Below are positions 35,463 to 46,586 of a stretch of 64,000 nt of DNA, piece by piece (the first letter of the stretch is position 1; each line of letters starts with the position of its first letter). The notes under the pieces are model-generated. The model was not told where the DNA came from, made no database searches, and worked only from the letters and a program-made list of their open reading frames with translations. The position numbers were made by a program, and so were the translations under genes. This stretch comes from Helicostylum pulchrum (taxonomy: Eukaryota; Mucoromycota; Mucoromycetes; Mucorales; Mucoraceae). Location: positions 124,001 through 188,000 of the forward strand of contig JAIXMO010000008.1 of the NCBI GenBank assembly GCA_025677825.1, written 5' to 3'.

Positions 35463-37347
35463 GCTTTTTTTCTTTTTTCTTTTTTTTTTTTGAAAGAAGG
35501 AAGAGAAAGAGGGAATATGAAAAAAAAAAAAAAAGTAAAATTTTTATACATGAGTTTTTGCTCACTGTACCAATTGGTGGGTTTTTAAATCTCAATTTGT
35601 AAGAAGTATTGTTTAATATTTTTTACTATCAATACGGAAACATACAACAACCTTTTCTATCAATGTATCTTTTCTTCACATAGTGTGTGAATGTTCGTAT
35701 CAAAGCTTCAATTTATGGAAAGCAATATTTCCCACGGTACCCAAATGGCTCGAAATAGATTAAGCGTGGTGCCTCTTTCATTTCGATGCGCATATTTCGT
35801 ATCAAGCTGTGCAAGGTGGATCGTCAAATTGTGAAGTGTAAAATAATCAGCTACACTCGCTTGCAAAAGAAAAGCTTTCCCCCATTTCTCTCGTGCTCGA
35901 TTTCATTTATAAAGAAATTTTATGAAATAGTCTAGTATTATCTACCAATGTTATTAATAAACAAGATACAAAAAGAAAAAAAGTACCTAGTATTATGATT
36001 ATTCATTTTAGTAACAACTTGAGCTGATTACAATATCCTTGATTCAACTAAAAAGCAGACTCCAGTTGAAAAAAAAAAATGGCTAGAGATGTTGATCTCT
36101 TTGACTAAACTCGCAAATAACGCAAGATACTAGAGTAAAGTAAAACTGAGCACACTTTCCTGGCACATAACTACATCGAACATTGGAATATCTTTGAAAT
36201 TTGTTGCTATTTGCTACGGCCTGTTGGCCTATCCAAGAGGACGGGTCGAATATACTTCTCCGATAGTGCTACCGAACAATTTTTAAAGCCCCCCACCTCC
36301 CCTCTATTATACTTGTCAGATGCTTTATTAAAGAGTTGACATTACAAGACATTCGGTAACATGGAACTTCAGAGCATGTTTTCTCTACTCGCTGTGTACA
36401 TTACATTCGTGTATACGTTACAATCGTGTACATTAAATTTGTGTAATCGTCTATTTAGCTTGTGAGGTAAAGTTGAATAGGTGTGTAGGAGTTGACTTTT
36501 CTCCCCCTCCTTTGTTCCTTATAGTTTTTGCGAGAAAGAGGTTTTTCGACCCTCTTTTGGGAGCAAGCTTACTAGATTCATTTTCATTTGTAGTCTACAT
36601 CAAGACCCACCTCCGTTCTTCTTATCCTTCTTTATGGGCGCGAGTGATGATACCCCCGCTGGTCCAGCGTCTGACCGCGGATTGGCATTTATGGGTGATA
36701 GTACGACTAGTTAATTGTTTTGACGCCCCGTAAAGAAATTAAACCCTGTTGATATATGCAAGCTATATCCATACCCCAACTACCCTTTTTGGTGAGTATC
36801 TACTTTCTTCACTTCTTTAAAACTGAAACAGTGATGATCCCATATAATACCTTTACCTCCGCCCAACTGCTGCCATGTTCCTTAAAATAGTTCATGTCGT
36901 CGAAAAGTAGTCTATGAGAGCGATGTGATTGTGACTATCCTGGGCCTAGTTCAGGTTACGGGGGGGGGGGTTTACGTTTCCTTCAATAAGGAAATCTGCG
37001 TTGTATCTTCTGGCACCCCACAAGTGGCTTTTTACGCAAGTGAAATAAAAGCGAAGAGCATACAAGGACAGAGGCCTCCACGTTGGCTACGCTCGGAAAA
37101 CGGTCTCAAAAAAGAAAAAGGAGAGGACGGCTAACGTCTGTCTACTACCACTTTTACAAATAGATTTTTTTTTAAATTAAATAAGCTTCTTTATCTTATT
37201 TAATATACTGTCATCTGTATTAAAATATCTGCGCTTATTTAAAAGTTATTTATGCAAAAAAAGTATGGGTCAACGGTATACCCTCGTTTTTTTTTTAAAA
37301 AAGGCAAAATGGTTTAAGCGCGCTTTTTTTTTTTTTTTAATTGTTTG
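35463..37347. other. Gene-free region carrying repeat copy B
   Basis: About 1.9 kb without a credible gene. It contains repeat copy B at 36230-36930. A run of G (36960-36970) sits just past the repeat, and several A/T homopolymers flank it. A few open frames of 60-86 codons here have no domain-like character. Confidence 0.6.
36230..36930 (+). repeat. Dispersed repeat, copy B, with a 435-bp insertion
   Basis: Left part 36230-36267 and right part 36697-36930 together match copy A (12241-12515) in order and orientation. Between them are 429 bp absent from A, bounded on each side by GATAGT (36262-36267 and 36697-36702), which occurs once in copy A (12271-12276). That is what an insertion with a 6-bp target-site duplication, or a deletion between short direct repeats in A, would leave. 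The insert has no evident terminal inverted repeats or reading frame that I recognise. Confidence 0.8.
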
Positions 37348-38080
37348 TTACAGTGTAAGCCTCCATTTTTCTACATGGTTTAAGAGCTCTTGTTCATAAT
37401 CAAACCAAAAATGATCAGCACCTTGTACACATAGATTGGTGATATTGGTAAACCCTCGACACCAATTTAAAAAGCGACTTATGCTTGTAAATTGATCACG
37501 ATCACCATAGATACATAGTGTGGGATGTTGAGCCGGTTGTTTTTTGAACACATGCAGTTTTGTGGTCGCTAAAGCCCACATGACACCCAAGGGCAAACTA
37601 ATTAGTAAATAAGCACACGGTAAGTCTGTACACTCGATAGAGTTTGCAATCATGGCGCCATACGAGTATCCACAAAAGATGAATTTATTAGGTTTCGGAA
37701 AACCTAATTCTTGTTGGTGGCTGTTTGTCAGGTAATCTAGGACGGATTGGTAATCGTGTCGCTCTGGTATTCCGGTCCAACTGGTCCTTCCTTGCGATTT
37801 ACCGCATCCGCGAAAATTGATGCAGGCAGTAATGTATCCTCTTGAAACAAAGTGACGTTGTATCGATATGACAACATTATTGTTGATATTCCCGCCTTTC
37901 ATATTAAAGTTGTTTAAACTCTACTTACTAAAAATAAGGGATTTTTTTTTTGTTTTGTTTACCTAGTGGTCCGTAAGGATGAGCTATAATAATAGCAGGT
38001 GCCTCATTACTAGTAACATTACAATCGAAATGAACTTGTATTAATTTATCATCATGTTTGGATGGTATAAATTTAAACAT
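37348..38080 (-). CDS. Alpha/beta-hydrolase fold protein
   Basis: Exons 38080-37963 and 37895-37348 give 221 residues. The HPYGPLGGN oxyanion-loop region follows the first strand. The nucleophile elbow is GYSYGAMI (Ser), the acid lies in the GDRDQF segment (Asp) and the His in GADHFWF, so a complete Ser-Asp-His triad is present. NFRGCGKSQGRTSW is the cap-side loop seen in small serine hydrolases related to the bacterial YqiA/dienelactone-type and fungal uncharacterised families. No signal peptide or membrane segment. Substrate unknown; an esterase or thioesterase is plausible. Confidence 0.82.
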
Positions 38081-38186
38081 TTTTAATGAAAGAGATTACA
38101 AAAAAAAAAAAAAAAAGAAGATATATAAGAGAGAGAGAGGTATATAAGGGTAAAAGAGGGGTAACTAAAAAAAATTTTTTTTTGGC

Positions 38187-39024
38187 TCACTTTATACAAA
38201 GCTTTTTATCCCAACCAGGTTCATCTACGATATTGTACTTATCTTTCCATATCCACGAATTTCCAATCTGTACATTTCCTTGTTTTGACGCCATTCTATA
38301 GTACTGAGCAGCCTTAAAGATGTTTTTCTTTACGCCATGACCATGGGTATAACAAAAGGCCAAATCGTTCATGGCGTCCAAGTCACCTAAATTAGCAGCT
38401 ATTTCGAAATAGTAAAATGCAGTTTCTTTGTTTTTCGTGACACCCCAACCCTGTTGAAAAGAGACACCTAATTCGTAAATGGCAATGATTAATTCGCCGT
38501 TGGAGGCTAGCCCGTTCAGCATATCATGAACAGCATACTCTGCTGCTGTTTGAAGGTATTGAAATGCAAGGCACGTATTTAACTTGCATCCCCAACCGTG
38601 TCGCAGTGATATACCATAAAGAAACATACCGATAGGACATTCTTCTTTAGCTGCTAAACGAAAGTAATGTGTTGCTTTTTCTAATTGACCTAATTCATGA
38701 TGTTCAATACCAGCTTGTACATGTTGATCAACCTATATAAATCGGAAGTTTAAATTAATATGAAAAAAAAATATAAAGGGGTAGATTCCACTTTTTCTTT
38801 TTTACCTGTTGTTGTTGTTGAATAATAGATTCTTGAGAATACGACGATTGAGGCCTAAAAAAAGATTTTCTTGTGTGAATAAAAAAAAAATCCATTTATT
38901 TATTTATGTTTTTTTAATGGTACTACTTTGTAAATGTGTTCCAACTTTGTACTGATTCATTTTGATTGTTATATAATTTACCATCTTCTTGTCTTGTAAA
39001 CAGCGACTGAAACCTCTTTAACAT
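38187..39024 (-). CDS. Sel1-repeat (TPR-like) protein
   Basis: Exons 39024-38927, 38854-38806 and 38732-38187 splice to 230 residues. After a charged N-terminal region with a Gln run (SIIQQQQQ) come at least four Sel1 repeats: GIEHHELGQLEKATHYFRLAA, GMFLYGISLRHGWGCKLNTCLAFQYL, ELGVSFQQGWGVTKNKETAFYYFEIAA, AMNDLAFCYTHGHGVKKNIFKAAQYYRMAS. The tail KWKDKYNIVDEPGWDKKLCIK follows the last helix. Such proteins are scaffolds in cell-wall signalling (Skt5/Chs4-like) or protein quality control; no catalytic site exists. The gene is intact, in contrast to the stop-broken Sel1 gene at 24.6-25.4 kb. Confidence 0.85.
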
Positions 39025-39427
39025 TTTCTTTGTCCACTTAAAAAGAGAAAGAGAGAGAAAGAAAGAAAGAAAAAAAAAAGGAAAAACAAGTTATTTATGT
39101 TTAATAATTAAAAGGAGATTTTGTCACTTAGCAACAACATTAACGATCACCAAGGAGACACTACCCCCCCAAAAAAAAAAAATAGTATACAAGCAACCCA
39201 AAAAAAATAAAATAATAGGAGACAAAAAAAAAAAAAAATCTTTCCTTCATTTCTTGGTAAAATTATAATGTATCTTCCTGACGTTCCTTACCTTCTTTAC
39301 CTTTTAATTTAAGATTCCGAATTATATGAGATAAAAAGAAGCTTTTTTTTCCTTTTTATTTTATTTTTTTCCCTCTCTTTTTTTTTGTTTCTTACTTTAT
39401 AATTTTTCTGATATACTCACTACTACT

Positions 39428-39931
39428 ATGGAACAGGGTTCTTTACAAAAAAGGGGAGGCGGAGGAAGTGAAGGAGGAGGTTCAACATTTGCCACATACA
39501 CCGAACACACACCAGTATTTAACACTGTTCATATCATTGCTGCTGTCATTGGAATAATTGGCGCTATTGGAGTAGCAGTAACAGTTTTATTATTTTACAG
39601 AAAAAGAAAATCTACAGATAATTTATTAAAAGTCAAGGCCGATATTGAACAAAACATGATTGAACGTATACCCTCAGATCGTCGCAGAGCTACTACAACG
39701 ACTACAACAATAACAAGTGATAGATTTGGTCAATTTGCAAGTGATTTTGATAATAATGTACAGCCTCCAAAACCTGCTGTTATGCATGTAGAAGATATTA
39801 GTCCAATGATGCAGCAGTATCAATTACAATTAAAGTTGTTAGAGGTACCCACTCATAATAGAGCTGCTTCTTCTTCTTCTTCCTCCATGTCTCATCCTAC
39901 TTGTCCACCACCACCACCTTACCAACCGTAA
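39428..39931 (+). CDS. Single-pass membrane protein with cytosolic PPxY motif
   Basis: Single exon, 167 residues, no recognised family. A short Gly/Ser-rich head (GGGGSEGGGS) leads to one hydrophobic helix, about residues 34-57 (VHIIAAVIGIIGAIGVAVTVLLFY), followed by RKRK, so the C-terminal two thirds should be cytosolic. There is no N-terminal signal peptide, so the helix probably acts as a signal anchor. The tail is Thr/Ser-rich and ends PPPPPYQP, a PPxY motif of the kind bound by WW domains of Rsp5/Nedd4-type ubiquitin ligases. An adaptor or sensor role is possible but not shown. It is divergent from the Sel1 gene, about 400 bp apart. Confidence 0.75.
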   Translation: MEQGSLQKRGGGGSEGGGSTFATYTEHTPVFNTVHIIAAVIGIIGAIGVAVTVLLFYRKRKSTDNLLKVKADIEQNMIERIPSDRRRATTTTTTITSDRFGQFASDFDNNVQPPKPAVMHVEDISPMMQQYQLQLKLLEVPTHNRAASSSSSSMSHPTCPPPPPYQP

Positions 39932-40078
39932 TTTCTTCTCTCGCATTTTTGCATTTTGTATATATTATACACACATATCCCCTTCTCATTTTATATTGTA
40001 CATTATTTATTATTATTAACTATTATTACTGCTTAAAAAAAATAAAATAAAAAAATTGGTTTCCTTTTCTTGCGGTAT

Positions 40079-41795
40079 TTACATTATAGTACATTTTGAA
40101 TCGGATGGTTGATTCATTCTCATTAACTGTTCTTCTGTATATTTTTTACCAGTCATGGCTTGTACATCTTCAATAGCTTGTTCTCTTTCATTGTCTCGTT
40201 TTTTATCTTTAATTTCTTGCGGGAAATACATTTTTAAAAAGTTTTGTAAACCTTCGTCTAAATTTAATGCGGTGGCTGTACGAACTGCTGTTGGGTGTCT
40301 GCACAGTGGGCAACTGTTCATTCCCTTTTTCTGGGCCTTGATTAAGCAGCGCACACAAAACACATGGTTACAAGAAAGTCGAATAGGTCTCCAAGCTACA
40401 CTCATACATACCGGACAAGCTATTTACAGGAAAAAAAAAAAAAAAAAAAAAAAAAAGTGAATTATTAATACAATTTTTTTTTTTTCGTTCTTTGGTTTCT
40501 CTAGTTACCATAGTCTTCGGGTTGTGGAATAATTGTTGTCAGTTTATTAGTAATGGTAGAGTACAACATGTGAGCCAATTCGGGGCTAAACAAATGATTG
40601 GTCGATACAATTTCAGGAAAACTTTGACTAGCAGTTAACCCACTTCGTTTATCATGCTTCTTTAATATCTTTCGCATCGCTGTTTGGTTCAGCATTTGAT
40701 AGTGTTTCATGGTGATTAATTCAGTATTTAACGCAATAAATTGTTTGAATGCGCTCTTGGATTCGGGTGTCTTTAGCTTGGTCAAGATGTTGCTCTTCTC
40801 TAATTGTTCAATAAACCACTCCATTTGTTGCCGCGCTCTTTCAACCGTACGGAATTCTCGATCGGATTCTGCATGGCCTTGGAAGATCTGAGCGTCCATG
40901 TACAGCGAAAAAATCTGTCTCCAGTTATACATGTCTGACTTTTGCGTGGGGGAAGCCTATGCATATAGAGTTAGTTTAGGTTACGGGGGAATAAAAAACG
41001 TATACATCGACTTACCACTTTGGTCATGCGGCTTTCGAGATCAGAAATATCATGCTTGAATTTCTGAGAAGTGACATCTTGTAATAACGCAGCTTGGTTC
41101 AATTCCTCCAACAACATTTTAAAAAACTCATCATCCTGCTCCAGCTCAATCACCAGTGTTTTCAAGTGTTTCTGGGGCTGTATTTCCTGTACGATTGGCT
41201 CTGTGTCCTTTACTCTATCTCGTTCTTCCAAAGTGAGATTTAATAATTCTTTCACCAGTGTAACCGTTGAATTTTTTCTTTGGGTACGAATGCCTGGTGA
41301 AGTAATGACTTGATCTTCTGATACTACGGATAGCGGTGGTGACAGTGGTGCTGAGCTTAGCGAAAAGAAATCGGTATTGTTCACACTCTTTCTAAATTCT
41401 AGCTTGGGTCGTTCTATTTCTTGCGTTGATTGTAATGACATTAGTTTCGATAATACTTTTTGCACTTTAGGTTCCTCGGAATCATAGGTAAATTCAATAT
41501 TAGGCTTTACATTAGGCGGTTCACCTAGTGAAAATAAATACTTTAGTTTTTGTTAAAAATAAAAAGAGAATTTTTTACCTGTGAAATAGTACCTAATTCG
41601 AGGTACACAGTCATCATCTTCGGCTGCTTCTTCATCAAGCACTTCATGAAGCAAAGAAGTAGAAAGTCCTCTACTTTCAATTTCTTCTGCTACCTTTGTA
41701 ATCAGCTTCTTTAAAGCCTTGTACTGGATAAGGTAAGGTCTCCACTCGGAAGGTATCTCTTCTGATTCTGTTTCTAGTTGTTTAGCAAATTTCAT
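40079..41795 (-). CDS. SPX-RING protein, putative phosphate-related E3 ubiquitin ligase
   Basis: Exons 41795-41579, 41524-41016, 40956-40509 and 40419-40079 give 504 residues. The start MKFAKQLETESEEIPSEW is the canonical SPX N-terminus, with the helical core continued by QYKALKKLITK, DDEFFKMLLEELNQAA and KLTQ-like basic residues that bind inositol pyrophosphates in the family. A C3HC4 RING finger (CPVC, SCNHVFCVRC, CPLC) lies at about 391-440, reached only by the last exon. The frame ends SDSKCTIM-stop, a CaaX-like box that would allow prenylation. The architecture is that of fungal Pqr1/plant NLA-type ligases that down-regulate phosphate transporters; that function is inference. Confidence 0.9.
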
Positions 41796-42005
41796 GTGGG
41801 AATAATATAAAGAATAGACATTAAGGATAAAAAAGAGAGAAAAAAAAAAAAAGAGAAAAAGAGAGAAAGAGAGTGAAGAAAGAGAGAAAAAAAAAAAGAT
41901 TTTTTTATAAAAAAAAAAAGTGCCCGGTAATGCGGATTGTAACGGAGCTTTTAAATTGCACACAAAAAAAAAAAAAAAAAAAAAAAAAAACTAAATCAGG
42001 ATCTT

Positions 42006-44733
42006 TTACCAAAGTTGACACTTTTTTATTTCAGGATTCATGACAGAGCCTTTTTTACAGTTGAACGTAGCAGCGAAATAATCAGAATTCATTAACGGAC
42101 CATTCACACGATACCTATCAGGTGCATAATCCTTTACCAACAACTACAAATTACACGTAAATAAAAAAAAAAAAAGAAAGACGGAAATAATATGTACTAC
42201 TACTCTACCTTGTGTTCTCTTGTACTCTTACTACATTTCATTCTCGCAAACTGAATATAAGCCAGCTGATCTTTATTCCAAGCACTCAACCCAGGAATAA
42301 TCTTATTACTACTCGTCTGATTCTTCTTCAACAACGCTTCCACCACATACAACCCCACACCATCGGCAAAATTATTATTCAACGTAGCCTTTCCATCGGT
42401 CCTACCAAACTGGTTATACTGGTTTACTAAACACTGATTTTGCACGTCGAGATTGTGCTGGGTCGTATCATCCCACCAGGTACCAAATATACCTTGACTA
42501 TTGTACTTGTTTCCTAAACTATCAAACGCATGCTATATAACACGTGGTGTCAGACGACTATGATTTGATTGGTTCACAATACTACTTACCATAATTTCGT
42601 GTCCAATCATCCAACCAATCGTACCGTAATAAAAGTAACCCGGTGTGATGGAATCGATAAACGGTAATTGTAATAACCCACCGGGTATAATCACTTTATT
42701 CAACTCCTTGTTATAAGACACTTGCACGCTTTGTGCGTTCATCTTCCAAGAATTTTTATCAATGGTTGTTTCCTTGATCTTGTTCCATACCTGCCCCTTC
42801 ACTTGATGCTTGTTGGATTTCATCATATTGTGAAAGAAGTCAGTGCGGTCCATCGACACATCACTAAAGTACTCGGATAGTGAAATAGCAGACAAGATAT
42901 TGGGGTTCGATGTCGAAAACCCGACTTGAAATTCCATTGTATTTAATTTTTGCAAGATCTCTGTTCTAGTCGATTCTTTAGCAATCCAGTCTAGATGCGG
43001 GACACGATCCTGGATGATTTTCACCACTGACTTTATCAGTGACTCCACTTGCTGCTTGGCCTGCACAATATGCTGATGATGGTCCGTGACAAAGTACCTG
43101 CCCAACAGCACGCCCATCGCACTGCTATCGATGATATCAATACACGTCTCCCACCTCTCAGGCGTAGCTCTCGGCTCAATCCCACTCAATTTCGCATCCA
43201 GCTTTCGCTTGGGACCTACAAACTTTTCACCAAGCACGTCTAAATACTTCCAAATGGTTCTCCAAATAAAATACATTTGCAGCGTACGAGGGTTGGTCGT
43301 CGTAAGTACATCGCCGCTCAAGTTTTCAATAAATGTAGCATGCGGTATTAAAATATGCGTAGGTGGTTCCGGCATCATCTCAATAAACTCGTTCCAGTAT
43401 ATTTGCGGCACACGCTCTTGCAGTTCCTTCATCGACCATCGCTCCGGTTGGCCGGGACCGTTTGTAAGCGCTTGCACAATCTTTTTCTCAAATTCAACAA
43501 TGCGTCTGGCAGTAGCTACGGTGCTCCACGACTTCCACCCAAACTCATCACGCGTATCCATTTTAAAAATATGGTCCAGGACGTCTGTGACAACTTGCAT
43601 GTACACCTTCATGATTTCAGGGTCATCATACGAGGCCTTATCTGGTAAGCCTACTTGCCCTTGACCCAGTGAAAGACTAGGCTTGGTAGGATTCATAATG
43701 ATATCGGGGACAACCTCTATTTGAAACAGAGGCCAGACATTACGCTCGCCCAAAAACTGAATGGCGTCGTTTAGCTTGTGCTGGTCCACTTGATTGGAGA
43801 TGGGTATAAAGTCGCGAATGGATCGAAATAAGGGGTACAGTGGTGAAATGCTCTTTTTTTCAATCGTGTCTTGGTCCATGCATGACACGTAAAAGTCTTG
43901 TACCTTGGTGAAGAGTTGACGGTCAAGGATGGCGTTTGGGTCAGGAAGAAGAAGGTTGTCTTGGTAGGTGTCAACATAGTCGCGGCTCAAAATTTGGTCA
44001 AGGCGGCGACGGAGAGTCTCGGTCATGCCGGTAAGGATATCAATTCTGGATTTTACATCAGGTATTAAGTGATTCGATATCCATTTATTACCTAATAAGA
44101 GAGCGTGTGTATGTGAGTGTCAGATGATTTATCACAGTAACAAACAAAAGAGAAAAAAAAAAACTTTTTTTACATGTATAACTATAAAAATCATCACAAG
44201 GATTCAATTCTTGATCCACATCCTAATTTCCCCTAAAGTTAATCAATTACAATTTTATCAATTTTTGTTGTTGTTGTTTACCTGTAATATATGAGCTGCA
44301 GTGATAATACAATTAGGTTCTAAACAGGAAACCTATTTATAACAAGAATAAATATTTACATACAAAAAAAAAAGTATGTGTTGTGTGTTACCTGCTTGGC
44401 TGTATGATTTTTCGGTAAGTTTGGTAGATTGGTAGGTAAAGAAGGTGCATGATTATCTTGTTGACTACTTCTGGCATACAAACCGGCAAATATAAACAAC
44501 AAAATCAACAAGATAGAACTCGAAAAGAACATGAGTTTTTCCAAAGAGGTGAAATGACCTGGTTGAAGATAAGGTGGGTACCGGTAAACACCGCTGCCGT
44601 ATTCCGTTGGCTCTTCCTCGTACTCATCGTCTACTTCTCTGCCATGACGATCAACCAAGTTATGACTCGATGCTAAAGGACTATCATCGTCTAATCTTCT
44701 TCTTGATAATAAAGGTGCATTAGCCTCTGACAT
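42006..44733 (-). CDS. M13 (neprilysin-like) peptidase homologue, probably catalytically inactive
   Basis: Type II membrane protein of 801 residues from six exons: 44733-44392, 44332-44282, 44222-44174, 44091-42590, 42532-42209 and 42143-42006. Cytosolic N-terminus (ANAPLLSRRR), one transmembrane helix (about residues 67-90), then a full-length M13 ectodomain (PCDDFYSYTC, WISNHLIPDVKS, and the C-terminal CQLW motif). The zinc motif HEIMH is intact (about 645-649). The third ligand, the Glu of the family's E-x-x-x-D motif, is replaced: TLNNNFADGVG, with Asn 701 where Glu is expected. The substrate-binding NAYY segment reads QVSY, and the catalytic His before YRVNG is Tyr (KDYAPDRYRVNG). Three independent changes suggest a pseudopeptidase with a retained fold. 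Confidence 0.88.
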
Positions 44734-45011
44734 TACTTGGTAAAAAAAAAAAAAAAAAGTGCGCGAAACAAAACAAAAAGAAGGAGGGAACAGAGTCTTT
44801 TTTTATATATAAACTGGTTTTTTTCTCTCTCTCTTTCGCTTTCTCTCTCCCTAGAAAAAAAAACAAATATTTATCTAGTAGTATACGTCATGAGTTTAAA
44901 AGAATCACACAGAAAAGGATGTACAACGGAGGTCTTGTTTATTTAGGTAAAAAAAGAGATCACTTGCAAACTCAATACTTGTTTTTTTTTAAAAAAAACA
45001 AAATATTACAT

Positions 45012-45046
<35 letters not shown>

Positions 45047-46586
45047 TCAAAACGATTACTTGTAACAAAAGTAGGGCGAAAAAGTATAAAATAACTTATA
45101 GGAGAAAACGCGTATTCAACATATCGTTTTACTGCATTAAATCGCCTTTTTAAGCTTTTATCGTTTTGTAATCCTACTAACCAGTAAAATCGCATTGTAC
45201 CGTCAAAAAAGAAATTCATCTTTCTTTTCTTTTTTTTTCATTTTGTTTGCGTAAAAATAATGTTCATGCAGTGCAGTGTAATGACGAAAGCTGAGGAAAC
45301 ACAGTGTTTTGCATTTCATTTTCTTATAAGCTCCGTACATATAAAACGCTAAAAAATATCGGGGGCGAGAGTTGCAAACTAAAACACGTCTTTCCTTTTC
45401 TACAGCAAAATGTTTATAAAGTTCCCAGAGCAAGTGAAGGTATCAAATTCTTGATACACGGTTCTAGTTGGAACAAGAAGAATCCCACATGTATAATAAA
45501 AATGATTAGCTAATGTATTTATAAAGCAAATGGTAGCATATACGTCATGATGAGTAAATAGACCTATTTTATCATCCTTGTTTATCACTCATATATATTC
45601 CATCTTTTTTATTTATCAAGTCCCTTTTTCTTTATCTTTAGACCTAGTCTCGCCCCTTTTACAAGTCTCACAGACTTGTAAAATTTAAAAAAGGACGTCC
45701 AAAGTGAAAAACCGTACCGCGCTTTAAAAATAAGAAAGCAGGTCTCAACAACCATATTTCCAATGAAGATACTAGACCGCCGTTTGAAGTACTAGGACTT
45801 GACATCAAAGGAGTCAATGCTTTTACTTATATTATCAAACCGTACCAGAATATGGCTACTGCTGTTAAAACTTGTGATGATCCTAAATAAAGAGACTTTG
45901 CGAACGCTCTTAAAGATCATAATTTGTTGTTTTGGACTTCATATCACTAGCTATTATAAGTGTACTTAATAAAGGGAATTCTTGACGCACCAATCAAACA
46001 CACAGCTAATAGGACGTTTGATTTTATTTTATTTTGCAAAGAAACCATCGTTTTTCTTGTTTATAACTAAAAAAAGATATAGATGTAGCATCATTAAGAG
46101 TCCTAAAATCGAGAAATATCACTAACTAATTAGACATCGCTTGGAAAAAAAACTCACAAATTTCACACTAGGTACTCTTTTATTATCAAAATATTTTACG
46201 GAAAAAAAAAAGACATCCTTACCATTCAATCATTGCTAACCCATCACCAGCAAACTTATCGTACCTTTATATAAGTGGGGAAAAGTTGTAAGTAGTAAAT
46301 TAAATTCTTAAACATGATGTAGGGTCGAGTAAAGGTACCACCAGGACCGGAGAAAACCAAGCAAAGGGATCGGAAGTAAAATATTACAGAAAAAAAGTGT
46401 CATGTCAGCTTGAGGGGCTATCTGTTACAGAAACAGCCCAGAGCTTAGTTGTTTTGGATCGTACCCAAGATAGTCTTGACACTGTGTTTCATTGTTTTGT
46501 TTTACTCTGACTTTCAAAATAATCAAGTTGTTTAAATCTTATTTCTTTTTTCTTTTCCCTCTTTGATTCTTCTTTCTAAAGCAAGC
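44734..46586. other. Gene-poor region with degenerate fragments
   Basis: About 1.9 kb. A piece at 45541-45591 (minus strand reads INKDDKIGLFTHHDV) matches 3950-3998. At about 45760-45890 (plus) a stretch reads TRPPFEVLGLDIKGVNAFTYIIKPYQNMATAVKTCDDPK then stop, coding-like but unidentified. Poly-A/T tracts are frequent. No intact gene. Confidence 0.5.
45541..45591 (-). repeat. Second copy of the DKIGL(S/F)THHDV segment
   Basis: Minus-strand sequence GATGATAAAATAGGTCTATT and onwards to CATCATGACGTA matches the plus-strand block at 3950-3998 almost base for base, differing mainly by T for C inside the Phe/Ser codon. The upstream GATAAACAAG also resembles GATAAAAAAG in the other copy. Similarity fades after GACGTA. 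This is a dispersed fragment shared by two gene-poor regions 41 kb apart. Confidence 0.7.

Noticed and set aside
36473..37134. Open frames inside and next to repeat copy B
   Set aside because: Not conserved in copy A and contain no recognisable motif; the repeat appears non-coding.
38101..38117. Purine-rich runs and GA repeats near the Sel1 gene as possible regulatory elements
   Set aside because: Homopolymer and GA tracts of this kind are everywhere in this AT-rich genome.
43086..43664. 192-codon plus-strand frame
   Set aside because: Antisense shadow of the large M13 exon, whose sense frame is conserved.
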